From NCBI GenBank assembly GCA_015520115.1, contig WAQS01000204.1, positions 1 to 8,629 on the forward strand: a stretch of 8,629 nt of DNA. Reading direction: 5' to 3'. The position numbers were made by a program, and so were the translations under genes. This document shows positions 1-5,509 of the stretch, piece after piece. Numbering within the stretch: the stretch's first letter is position 1; each line of letters starts with the position of its first letter. This stretch comes from Ferroglobus sp. Its GTDB lineage: Archaea; Halobacteriota; Archaeoglobi; Archaeoglobales; Archaeoglobaceae. The notes under the pieces are model-generated. The model saw only the letters and a program-made list of their open reading frames with translations, was not told the DNA's origin and made no database searches.

Positions 1-491
1 CTTTAGTCCCTTCTCTCGCCCTAACGATCCTTTTGGCGGTGAGAAGAAATCCTGTCTTTATTAACTTCGTCGCCCTTCTCGTTTCTGCCGGGGTTATCGC
101 TATTTTCGGAATAAGCCTTGAACCTATTCCGGCTATAATCCTTCTTGCGATCCTCGCAATCTACGATTACGTCTCGGTTTACAAAACCGGACACATGGTT
201 AAGCTTGCGGAATCTTTAAGCGAGATGGAATTGCCTTTGCTCTTCATCATTCCCGGAAAGGAGAGAAACTCTTATATGGGTGTTGGAGATGTTGTGATTC
301 CAAACGTTCTCTTCGTGTCCTCCTTTTACTACTCCTCCCCAATTCAGGCTATATTTACTCTGGCTTTCAGTTCCGCAGCTCTGATTCTTTTACTCAAAAA
401 AGTGGACAAACCAACCCCCGGGTTACCTTATTTGAATTCCGCAGCTATCATCGGCTTTTTGATTTCCTCGCTTCTTCTTTTATCAGGCTGA
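1..491 (+). CDS. Presenilin/signal-peptide-peptidase-like intramembrane aspartyl protease, 5' end cut by window
   Basis: This is the C-terminal part of a polytopic membrane protein. The frame (codons from base 3) is open to the left edge, so the true start lies outside; the TTG at 33 is probably internal. The family hallmarks are present: an YD pair on one helix (catalytic Asp at 165-167, in IYDYVS), the GxGD motif as GVGD at 279-290 (second catalytic Asp at 288-290), and a PALP-type motif read as PGLP at 417-428, followed by a last hydrophobic helix. About five or six hydrophobic segments are visible. The family cleaves transmembrane segments inside the bilayer; archaeal substrates are unknown. 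The last 44 bases overlap nog1 on the other strand. The family call is strong from the three ordered motifs; the cellular role is unknown. Confidence 0.88.
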   Translation, partial: LVPSLALTILLAVRRNPVFINFVALLVSAGVIAIFGISLEPIPAIILLAILAIYDYVSVYKTGHMVKLAESLSEMELPLLFIIPGKERNSYMGVGDVVIPNVLFVSSFYYSSPIQAIFTLAFSSAALILLLKKVDKPTPGLPYLNSAAIIGFLISSLLLLSG

Positions 492-1386
492 GGAGTTCAT
501 CTATTCCCTCCTTCGTCACGACCGAAATTCTCATTCTGTCTTTGAAATCGTGAAGGTCTGCCTTGCTGTATATTTCAATTGTAGGCTTTTTGAAAGTCTC
601 CTTCACTTCCCTCAACAAGTTGAGCTGGTTTTCCAACGAATAACCGCATGTTTCCGTCGGATCTATTACGAAGACTATCAGATCGGCGAGGTGTTTTAGT
701 GCCACTATCGCCCTTTTTTCTATTTCGTTCCTCTTAGAGATTGGTCTGTCGAGTATTCCGGGAGTGTCTATCACCTGAATTCTGATGTCCTTGTCTTCTA
801 CAAATCCAACACTTATCTTCTTTGTCGTAAAAGGGTAGCTCGCAATCTCCGGCTTTACGGAGGAAATTTCAGCTATTATACTGCTCTTTCCAACGTTTGG
901 ATATCCGGCTAAGACTACCGTGAAGTCTTCGCTTAGCGTGGGAATTTCCTTGAGCTTCTCTCTTGCTTCGTTTAAAAATTTAAGCTCCTCGTCTATCTGC
1001 TCGACTATAGAAGCGACCCTTCCGTAAACTTCCCTCAGCACGATTTTTGGGTCTTTTCCACCCTTTATCTGAGCGACGCCTTTGCTTATCACCCTCTGGG
1101 TCATTCTGTCAGCCCACGATATGGCTGCCAAGCACTTCTTTATCCTTCTAACTCCTACCACAACGTCTATCATTTCTCTATAAAAGGGTGGAAGGTTATC
1201 GTAAGAGGGGTGAGCATCTACCACTTTTTTAAAGTAATCCCTCAAAACGTTGGATATAGTAGCGAGCTTGTTTAAAGCTCTCTCCTTACTTGTTCTTCCC
1301 CCAACTTTCGAAGCTCTTCTGTAAGCCTTATCTATTATTTCTTGAGCTGTTAGGACCGTAGGCAGTTCTTTGGCATTGAAACTCAT
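448..1386 (-). CDS. Nog1-family GTPase, ribosome assembly
   Basis: A 312-residue GTPase of the Nog1/Obg-related group, which in eukaryotes acts in large-subunit (60S) assembly; archaeal members are thought to do likewise. Residues 1-150 form the helical Nog1 N-terminal domain. The G domain follows: P-loop GYPNVGKSS at 161-169, G2 in YPFTTK at 184-189, G3 DTPG at 207-210. The G4 motif, normally NKxD, reads SKAD at 274-277, so the Asn that contacts guanine is Ser. G5 is around SVVTKEG at 288-294. The protein ends soon after the G domain in a basic tail, as in short archaeal forms. No Shine-Dalgarno sequence precedes the ATG, but an AT-rich octamer lies about 26 bases upstream, suggesting a leaderless transcript. 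It follows dtdA by 33 bp. The tail is encoded antisense to the end of the protease gene. Confidence 0.93.
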   Translation of the reverse strand: MSFNAKELPTVLTAQEIIDKAYRRASKVGGRTSKERALNKLATISNVLRDYFKKVVDAHPSYDNLPPFYREMIDVVVGVRRIKKCLAAISWADRMTQRVISKGVAQIKGGKDPKIVLREVYGRVASIVEQIDEELKFLNEAREKLKEIPTLSEDFTVVLAGYPNVGKSSIIAEISSVKPEIASYPFTTKKISVGFVEDKDIRIQVIDTPGILDRPISKRNEIEKRAIVALKHLADLIVFVIDPTETCGYSLENQLNLLREVKETFKKPTIEIYSKADLHDFKDRMRISVVTKEGIDELLSLIKEEARKSKSR

Positions 1387-1410
1387 CTTTTCAAGTAGAA
1401 GCTGCTGGAA

Positions 1411-1418
1411 ATTTAAAT
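1411..1418 (-). promoter_or_regulatory. Candidate TATA box for leaderless nog1 transcript
   Basis: The self-complementary octamer ATTTAAAT sits in the 33-bp gap between dtdA and nog1. Its centre is about 28 bases upstream of the nog1 ATG (1386), the archaeal TATA-to-start distance for a leaderless mRNA. There is no Shine-Dalgarno sequence upstream of nog1, which fits. Being palindromic, the octamer itself gives no direction; the assignment rests on spacing only. Confidence 0.35.
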
Positions 1419-1419
1419 G

Positions 1420-2244
1420 TTAACGTTCTATTTTGAAAGACCTCTTGACCTCCTTACTTTTCAAAACTTCAGTTCCCACTTTTTGGGCAGCGGTAAAAAT
1501 TTTCTCTTTTACCTTCGCATTTACCGACTTCTCGTCTATAACTATAAATTCGGCTTCGCTTACCTCGTACGCTTTAATCAGAAATTCTGGAGTTAGCGAT
1601 TCGAAGGTGTATTTTGCAAAGATGTGTCCGAAGGTCACGGTTGTTTCGAGAACGATTTCCGTTTGCCTCGGAGCGTAATGAGTTCCTCCAACGCTTATCG
1701 CCTTCTTCCACTCTTTCTCGGATTTTACTGCTTCGATTATTGCTTTTCCTACCGCCTCTCCAGCCACCTCGTCTTTCCACTCCTCCTCGGTCGATCCTAT
1801 CTCAACGAAGAGAGACTTCTTTTTAATTTCTGAAGGTCCGTGGTGAGTGGCTTCCAAGGAAAATTCAAAGTCATCCGGCACATCCAAGCTGAGAACGTAA
1901 TTTTTCAATGTATCTGGAGACGGTTTTGCTAAGCTGTAAGTCCTTCCTCCGTAATCAGCTCTATCAAGGTTGCCGGTGAAGTGGGCTGTAAGAATTTTTC
2001 TTCCGTCCTTGCTGCTGTGCCTCGAAGCGAAAATTATCTCATCAAAGTTCAGGAATTTTGAGAGTTTCTCGTCGAGGAAGTCTGCGTAGATCAACCTTTC
2101 TCTAATCTCAACTCCTAAGAAGCCGTCAAAATCGTAAATTGTGTAATCCTCTACTCTCTTTTCGTCGGCAGAAACTTCGGTGAGTATGAAATTCTTTATG
2201 TTCTGGCTCGCGAGATCATCTTTACTGAATACTACAAGTTTCAT
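1420..2244 (-). CDS. dtdA: D-aminoacyl-tRNA deacylase (DTD2/GEK1 type)
   Basis: A 274-residue enzyme that hydrolyses D-amino acids from mischarged tRNA, a cytoplasmic chiral proofreading step; this archaeal/plant type is zinc-dependent and unrelated to bacterial DTD. Family motifs appear in order: SRHSSKDG at 74-81, a HFTGN segment at 88-92, THHGP at 133-137, GGTHYAP at 186-192 and GHI at 206-208; their His residues are the expected metal and catalytic ligands. Length is normal for the family. The ATG at 2244 gives the typical MKLVV start. No Shine-Dalgarno is seen (the ATG follows a CCCCC run), so the message may be leaderless. It is divergent from an Asp/Glu racemase-family gene and lies upstream of nog1 on the same strand. 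The identification is strong. Confidence 0.93.
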   Translation of the reverse strand: MKLVVFSKDDLASQNIKNFILTEVSADEKRVEDYTIYDFDGFLGVEIRERLIYADFLDEKLSKFLNFDEIIFASRHSSKDGRKILTAHFTGNLDRADYGGRTYSLAKPSPDTLKNYVLSLDVPDDFEFSLEATHHGPSEIKKKSLFVEIGSTEEEWKDEVAGEAVGKAIIEAVKSEKEWKKAISVGGTHYAPRQTEIVLETTVTFGHIFAKYTFESLTPEFLIKAYEVSEAEFIVIDEKSVNAKVKEKIFTAAQKVGTEVLKSKEVKRSFKIER

Positions 2245-2251
2245 GGGGGAA

Positions 2252-2263
2252 AGCTATTTAGCT
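2252..2263. promoter_or_regulatory. Divergent promoter dyad between dtdA and racemase gene
   Basis: The 38-bp gap 2245-2282 must hold start signals for both divergent genes. It contains a perfect inverted repeat, AGCTA-tt-TAGCT. The enclosed CTATTTAG is TATA-like and lies about 26 bases upstream of the racemase ATG at 2283, the right place for a leaderless plus-strand transcript. On the minus strand only a weak T-rich run (about 2267-2276) is suitably placed for dtdA. A regulator bound to the dyad would cover the plus-strand TATA element. The dyad is directly visible; any regulatory role is inference. Confidence 0.35.
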
Positions 2264-2282
2264 GGATCAAAAAACTTTGCTT

Positions 2283-2951
2283 ATGATTGGAATTGTCGGA
2301 GGATTAAGCCCGGAAGCAACAGCCTACTATTACCGCCTCTTCATCGAAAAGTCGAGGGAGAGATTTCCGAAGTACTTCTACCCTGAGATTTTAATTTACA
2401 GCCTGAACTTCAAGGAGTTTGTGGAGGGGAATAGCGAAGAGAGGAGGAACTTGCTTTTTAAGGCTTTGAAAAAGCTTGATGAGGCTGGAGTGAAAGTTGG
2501 AGGGATTGCTTCGAACACTCCTCACCTCTTCTTTGAAGAGATGAAAAGGGCTGTTGGCTTTGAACTCGTTAGCATAGTGGAAGCTGTGGCTGAAAAAGCT
2601 GGAAAGGGAAAATTCCTTTTGCTCGGAACGAAGAAGACAATGGAAAGCGATTTTTATCAGAGAGCTTTTGAGAAATGCGGTGGGGAAGTAGTGATTCCAG
2701 AGGAGAGAGATAGGGAAGTCGTTCATAGAGTGATTATGGAGGAGCTCGTTCTCGGGAAGTTTGAAAAGAGTAAGCTTATCGAAGTAATTAGGAAATACGA
2801 AAGTTTTGTGGATGGAGTCATTCTTGGATGTACTGAGCTTCCGTTGGCAATTTCTCAGAAAGATTTAAATGTAGAGGTGTTTGATTCTGCGAAAATCCAC
2901 GTGGAAAAAATGCTTGATGTTTACGCAGATAAGTTTATCAACAGAAAATAA
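2283..2951 (+). CDS. Aspartate/glutamate racemase-family protein
   Basis: A 222-residue member of the Asp/Glu racemase superfamily, cofactor-independent enzymes that interconvert L- and D-acidic amino acids with two opposing catalytic residues. The N-terminus MIGIVGGLSPEAT is the family signature. The C-terminal catalytic cysteine is clear in LGCTELPL (Cys183). The first catalytic position, normally Cys before Asn-Thr, is Ser77 in IASNTPH, so this is not a classical Cys/Cys racemase. Some relatives use Thr/Cys and work mainly in one direction; other substrates are possible. I chose ATG 2283 over the in-frame TTG at 2277 because it gives the standard MIGI start. No Shine-Dalgarno is present. 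It is divergent from dtdA and ends 21 bp before rpl21e. Family confident; substrate unknown. Confidence 0.85.
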   Translation: MIGIVGGLSPEATAYYYRLFIEKSRERFPKYFYPEILIYSLNFKEFVEGNSEERRNLLFKALKKLDEAGVKVGGIASNTPHLFFEEMKRAVGFELVSIVEAVAEKAGKGKFLLLGTKKTMESDFYQRAFEKCGGEVVIPEERDREVVHRVIMEELVLGKFEKSKLIEVIRKYESFVDGVILGCTELPLAISQKDLNVEVFDSAKIHVEKMLDVYADKFINRK

Positions 2952-2961
2952 AACTTAGCGT

Positions 2962-2968
2962 GGGGGGT
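2962..2968 (+). promoter_or_regulatory. Ribosome binding site of rpl21e
   Basis: A GGGGGGT run four bases before the rpl21e ATG (2973) is a G-rich Shine-Dalgarno-like element and contrasts with the SD-less gene just upstream. It supports this start and suggests rpl21e is translated from a leadered mRNA. Confidence 0.55.
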
Positions 2969-2972
2969 AAGA

Positions 2973-3278
2973 ATGGGCTGGAAATCTCACGGTTTCAGGT
3001 TCAAGTCCGGAAGAAAGCTCAGAAAAAAAGTGAGGGAGAAGGGAATTAAAATTAGGAGAGCGCTCCAAACCTTTGAAATTGGTCAGATAGTTCACATAGA
3101 CATCGATCCGGCTGTACACAAGGGAATGCCTCACCCGAGATTTCAGGGTAGGACAGGAAGGGTTGTTGGTGTAAGGGGGAGAGCGTATCTTGTCGAGATA
3201 ACCGACGGAGGAAAGAAGAAGATTATTTTTGCCAGACCCGAACATTTAAAGCCTCAGGGTGGATCAAATGCCGTTTAA
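2973..3278 (+). CDS. rpl21e: Large ribosomal subunit protein L21e
   Basis: A 101-residue basic protein of the archaeal/eukaryotic L21e family, a component of the large ribosomal subunit. The N-terminus (GWKSHGFRFKSGRKLRKKVR) is the conserved rRNA-binding tail; residues 35-90 form an SH3-like barrel with the family segments GQIVHIDIDPAVHKGMPHPR, GRTGRVVGVRGRAYLVE and a final PEHLKPQ. Length and ends match the family. It is first in the cluster rpl21e-rpoF-DUF655-ksgA-methyltransferase, an order I recall from other euryarchaea. Its stop overlaps the rpoF start by 11 bp, so the two are probably translationally coupled. Its promoter is unclear: the end of the racemase gene has only weak AT-rich candidates. 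Confidence 0.96.
   Translation: MGWKSHGFRFKSGRKLRKKVREKGIKIRRALQTFEIGQIVHIDIDPAVHKGMPHPRFQGRTGRVVGVRGRAYLVEITDGGKKKIIFARPEHLKPQGGSNAV
3257..3265 (+). promoter_or_regulatory. Ribosome binding site deciding rpoF start
   Basis: GGGTGGATC lies directly before the ATG at 3268, inside the end of rpl21e. The G-rich part resembles the archaeal SD consensus GGTGATC. It favours ATG 3268 over the in-frame GTG at 3259, which would lie within the SD itself. Confidence 0.5.
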
Positions 3279-3624
3279 AGAGGTTTTGGGTTTCGATTAC
3301 ATAACCATCTCTGAGGCGAGGGAAATTCTTGAAAAGATCGTTGAGAAGAGGAGGGAGAAGGCTGAAATTCTTTACGAAACGAGGAAGACGCTCAAATACT
3401 TGAGAACTTTTTCGAAACTTCCGGCTGATAAAGCAAAGGAGCTTGTAGAAGAGTTGTTAAAGCTTCCTCAGCTTTACGGAAAAAAGGAGCTTGCCGTGAA
3501 AATAGCAGATTTGATGCCGAGAATTCCCGATGAAGTTAGAATAATCTACGCCAAAGAGAGGTATACGCTGAGCGAGGAGCAGATAAGAGAAATTCTTGAG
3601 GTCGTTAACAAATACCGAATTTAA
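3268..3624 (+). CDS. rpoF: DNA-directed RNA polymerase subunit F (Rpb4 homologue)
   Basis: A 118-residue archaeal Rpb4-type subunit. With RpoE (Rpb7) it forms the stalk of RNA polymerase, which helps open-complex formation and contacts the emerging RNA. The sequence shows an N-terminal segment (KEVLGFDYITISEAREILEK) followed by helical, Lys/Glu-rich HRDC-like repeats ending with TLSEEQIREILEVVNKYR, typical of the family. It has no enzymatic motifs, as expected. ATG 3268 is preferred to GTG 3259 because of the ribosome binding site position and the usual short N-terminus. It overlaps rpl21e by 11 bp and is followed by a 43-bp gap, the longest in the cluster. Confidence 0.92.
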   Translation: MPFKEVLGFDYITISEAREILEKIVEKRREKAEILYETRKTLKYLRTFSKLPADKAKELVEELLKLPQLYGKKELAVKIADLMPRIPDEVRIIYAKERYTLSEEQIREILEVVNKYRI

Positions 3625-3626
3625 AG

Positions 3627-3640
3627 AAAAAAATAAATAG
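3627..3640 (+). promoter_or_regulatory. Candidate internal promoter (TATA) before DUF655 gene
   Basis: The 43-bp gap after rpoF starts with the A/T tract AGAAAAAAATAAATAG, resembling an archaeal BRE plus TATA element. Its TATA-like part (3631-3640) is about 26 bases upstream of 3661, seven bases before the DUF655 ATG. This would let the DUF655-ksgA-methyltransferase part be transcribed separately. An AGGT at 3656-3659, eight bases before the ATG, could be a Shine-Dalgarno on read-through mRNA; a start at about 3661 would exclude it, so the two signals may serve different transcripts. Confidence 0.35.
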
Positions 3641-3667
3641 TTTCAAACCTATTTTAGGTCGATTGCT

Positions 3668-4246
3668 ATGGTTAGAGGTAAGGATAGGAAAGAAGAGAGG
3701 TACGAAGATTACGCTTATGTTCTCGATTTCCTTCCTTACGGTCATCCCGACGATAAGAGACCTATTCACAGGAGGGAGCCTTTAGCTCAGGTTGTCGGTG
3801 AGAAGTACTTCACCCTTCTTGAAGTTAGTATCAAAAAGGGGCAGAACCCCCTAATAATGGATAGGGTTTACATCGGAAAGGGAGAGAGGGATGTGGTTGA
3901 TAGGATAAAGAGAAGGTTGAGATACGAGGAGCTAACCCCTACGGCAAAGGCTGAGTTGCCTTACGTGATTGAAAAAATAGTCAAGGAGCAGGAGGAACGT
4001 TTTGTGAAGTTTTTCAACGAATCCTCGCCAATAACAACAAAACTCCACCAGCTCGAACTTCTTCCGGGAATCGGAAAGAAAACTATGTGGGCTATACTGG
4101 AGGAGAGGAAAAAAGAGCCGTTTAAGAGTTTCGAGGACATAGCGAAGAGAGTGAAGGGTTTGTCACATCCCGAGAAGTGCATAGTCAATAGAATCATCCA
4201 CGAACTTCAGAATCCGAAGGAGAAGTACAAGCTATTCACCGCATGA
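3668..4246 (+). CDS. DUF655 family protein with helix-hairpin-helix domain, function unknown
   Basis: A 192-residue protein of the archaeal DUF655 family. The N-terminal half (about 14-85; conserved YAYVLDFLPYGHP and QNPLIMDRVYIGKGERD) looks like a small beta-barrel nucleic-acid-binding domain. The C-terminal half has a helix-hairpin-helix: LLPGIGKKTMWAIL at 131-144, with GIG as the hairpin, and a second element near FEDIAKRVKGL. Such motifs bind DNA or RNA backbones without sequence specificity. No catalytic site is apparent. Its stop overlaps the ksgA start as ATGA, so the two are translated together. By association I infer an RNA-binding role in ribosome maturation or transcription, but this is unproven. 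A candidate promoter lies directly upstream. Confidence 0.88.
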   Translation: MVRGKDRKEERYEDYAYVLDFLPYGHPDDKRPIHRREPLAQVVGEKYFTLLEVSIKKGQNPLIMDRVYIGKGERDVVDRIKRRLRYEELTPTAKAELPYVIEKIVKEQEERFVKFFNESSPITTKLHQLELLPGIGKKTMWAILEERKKEPFKSFEDIAKRVKGLSHPEKCIVNRIIHELQNPKEKYKLFTA

Positions 4247-4989
4247 AGCTTTTAAAAAGTCGAGATCAGCACATCCTTAAGGATAAGAGGTATTTGAAGA
4301 AGATCGTTAGCGTTGCTGAAATAAAAGATGAGGAGGTTTTAGAAGTCGGTTGCGGACCGGGAAACCTTACATCCCTTCTTTTAAAAAAGGCTAAGAAAGT
4401 TTACGGAATAGAAAAAGATGGGAGATTCGTTGAGCTTTTAAAAAAGAAGTTCAGCAGCTACATCGAAGAGGGAAAGTTTGAGATAATAGAAGGAGACGCT
4501 TTAAAGGTTGAATTCCCGGAATGCGACAAATTTGTTTCGAATATTCCATTCTCGATATCCTCTCCATTAACGTTCAAGGTTCTCAAGCACGGCTTTAAGC
4601 TTAGCGTTGTAACGTATCAGAAAGAATTTGCTGAAAGGCTCGTGGCAAGGGAAGGGAGTAAAAAGTACGGAAGGCTCAGCGTTATAGCGAAGGCTTATTG
4701 TAAAGCTGAAATAGTCGATATAATCCCTCGCCATGCCTTCAAGCCCGTTCCGAAGGTTGATGCGGCGATTGTGAAGATAATCCACGAGCCGGAGATAAGA
4801 GTTGAAAACATTGAGATTTTCGAGGATCTCGTCACCTTCGTCTTTTCAAGGAGGAGGAAAAAGTTCTCGAAAATACTTGAGGAGTGGTGCGAAAAAAGGA
4901 AGGTCAAAGTTAGTGACATGGGGTATGGGGATGAAAGACCAGAAAAAATTCCACCAGAAGTTTTTGCAGAGATTGCCGACAGTTTATGA
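4243..4989 (+). CDS. ksgA: 16S rRNA adenine dimethyltransferase KsgA/Dim1
   Basis: A 248-residue SAM-dependent enzyme that dimethylates two adjacent adenosines in the helix 45 loop near the 3' end of 16S rRNA, late in small-subunit assembly. The Rossmann fold shows motif I VGCGPGNLT (35-43), the acidic SAM-ribose residue in GIEKDG (E57) and GDA at 84-86. Motif IV, usually NLPY, reads NIPF at 100-103, followed by SISSPLTF. PVPKVDAA at 168-175 and the basic FSRRRKKFSK at 201-210 mark the small C-terminal rRNA-binding domain. The start ATG overlaps the DUF655 stop (ATGA) and no well-spaced Shine-Dalgarno precedes it, so initiation is probably by coupling. It also overlaps the following methyltransferase gene. 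Confidence 0.95.
   Translation: MKLLKSRDQHILKDKRYLKKIVSVAEIKDEEVLEVGCGPGNLTSLLLKKAKKVYGIEKDGRFVELLKKKFSSYIEEGKFEIIEGDALKVEFPECDKFVSNIPFSISSPLTFKVLKHGFKLSVVTYQKEFAERLVAREGSKKYGRLSVIAKAYCKAEIVDIIPRHAFKPVPKVDAAIVKIIHEPEIRVENIEIFEDLVTFVFSRRRKKFSKILEEWCEKRKVKVSDMGYGDERPEKIPPEVFAEIADSL
4920..4924 (+). promoter_or_regulatory. Ribosome binding site supporting HemK-type gene start at 4931
   Basis: GGGGT inside ksgA lies six bases before ATG 4931. No comparable element precedes the TTG candidates at 4964 and 4973. This is the main reason for choosing 4931. Confidence 0.4.
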
Positions 4990-5509
4990 GGCTGCCGAGG
5001 ATTCGGAGCTTTTGCTTGAGGCAGCGATGGAGGAAATCAGGAAGGAAGATGTTGTAATAGAAATAGGGGCTGGTAGCGGATTCGTTTCAGAAAAATTAAA
5101 GGGGAAATGCAGGTTTTTGCTCGCTACCGATATAAACCCCCATGCGGCGAAGATATGCAAGGAAAAAGGGCTTGAAGTCGTCGTTGCCGACCTTTTTAGG
5201 GGAATAAAAGGGAAATTCACCCTTATCCTGTTCAATCCCCCTTACTTGGAACTTGAAGAGGAGGAAAAGATAGGGGATTGGCTGGAGAAAGCCATAGACG
5301 GCGGAAAAGGAGGGATAGAGGTTTCGGTTGAGTTCCTTAAACAAGCCAAGGAAAGACTCGAAAAAGGCGGGAGGATAATTCTAATTTCCACCTCCCACAA
5401 CTTCGAAAGGCTGAAGGAGGAGATTAAAAGACTCGGTTATAAGTTTGAGGTTGTTAAGAAAAGGAAGCTGTTTTTTGAAGAACTCTACGCTTTAAAAATT
5501 CAGATCTGA
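4931..5509 (+). CDS. HemK/Mtq2-type protein glutamine methyltransferase (archaeal HemK2-like)
   Basis: A SAM-dependent class I methyltransferase, 192 residues from ATG 4931. Residues 18-28 (VYEAAEDSELL) are the family's N-terminal signature, motif I is IEIGAGSG at 43-50, the acidic SAM ligand is D67 in ATDINP, and the catalytic NPPY is at 102-105. Eukaryotic and archaeal relatives methylate the Gln of the GGQ motif in the class I release factor, usually with a Trm112-like partner; I infer the same here. The start is uncertain: ATG 4931 has a suitable GGGGT, but TTG 4973 would begin just before the conserved block and reduce overlap with ksgA. The frame extends further upstream inside ksgA without homology. 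It ends in a 10-bp convergent overlap with rpoL. Confidence 0.85.
   Translation: MKDQKKFHQKFLQRLPTVYEAAEDSELLLEAAMEEIRKEDVVIEIGAGSGFVSEKLKGKCRFLLATDINPHAAKICKEKGLEVVVADLFRGIKGKFTLILFNPPYLELEEEEKIGDWLEKAIDGGKGGIEVSVEFLKQAKERLEKGGRIILISTSHNFERLKEEIKRLGYKFEVVKKRKLFFEELYALKIQI
5494..5498 (-). terminator. Oligo-T tract after rpoL, candidate intrinsic terminator
   Basis: On the minus strand the rpoL stop codon is followed almost at once by TTTTT. Archaeal polymerases can terminate at short T runs without a hairpin. The tract lies inside the last codons of the convergent methyltransferase gene. For plus-strand transcripts a T-rich stretch at about 5521-5556, inside rpoL, could play the same part. 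Sequence evidence is weak. Confidence 0.3.
5500..5509. repeat. Perfect 10-bp palindrome holding both convergent stop codons
   Basis: TCAGATCTGA equals its own reverse complement. The plus gene (methyltransferase) ends CAG-ATC-TGA and the minus gene (rpoL) ends with the same codons, so both proteins finish in Gln-Ile. The shared segment is exactly the overlap of the two genes. The palindrome is certain; any function is not implied. Confidence 0.9.

Noticed and set aside
456..460. T run as terminator of the protease gene
   Set aside because: It lies inside the coding region before the stop codon, so it cannot end this mRNA usefully.
2277..2282. TTG start for the racemase gene
   Set aside because: ATG 2283 gives the standard MIGIVGG N-terminus and fits the TATA spacing better.
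2863..2872. ATTTAAATGT shared with 1411-1420, as a common regulatory element
   Set aside because: It is an AT-rich decamer inside the racemase coding region; two copies in 8.6 kb can occur by chance and the positions relative to genes differ.
2955..3245. Minus-strand open frame of about 96 codons opposite rpl21e
   Set aside because: It is fully antisense to L21e, which is certain, and has no recognisable motifs.
4802..4930. Upstream extension of the HemK-type methyltransferase within ksgA
   Set aside because: The added 43 residues are basic, Ser/Gly-rich and unlike the family N-terminus; they come from the overlapped ksgA C-terminal region.
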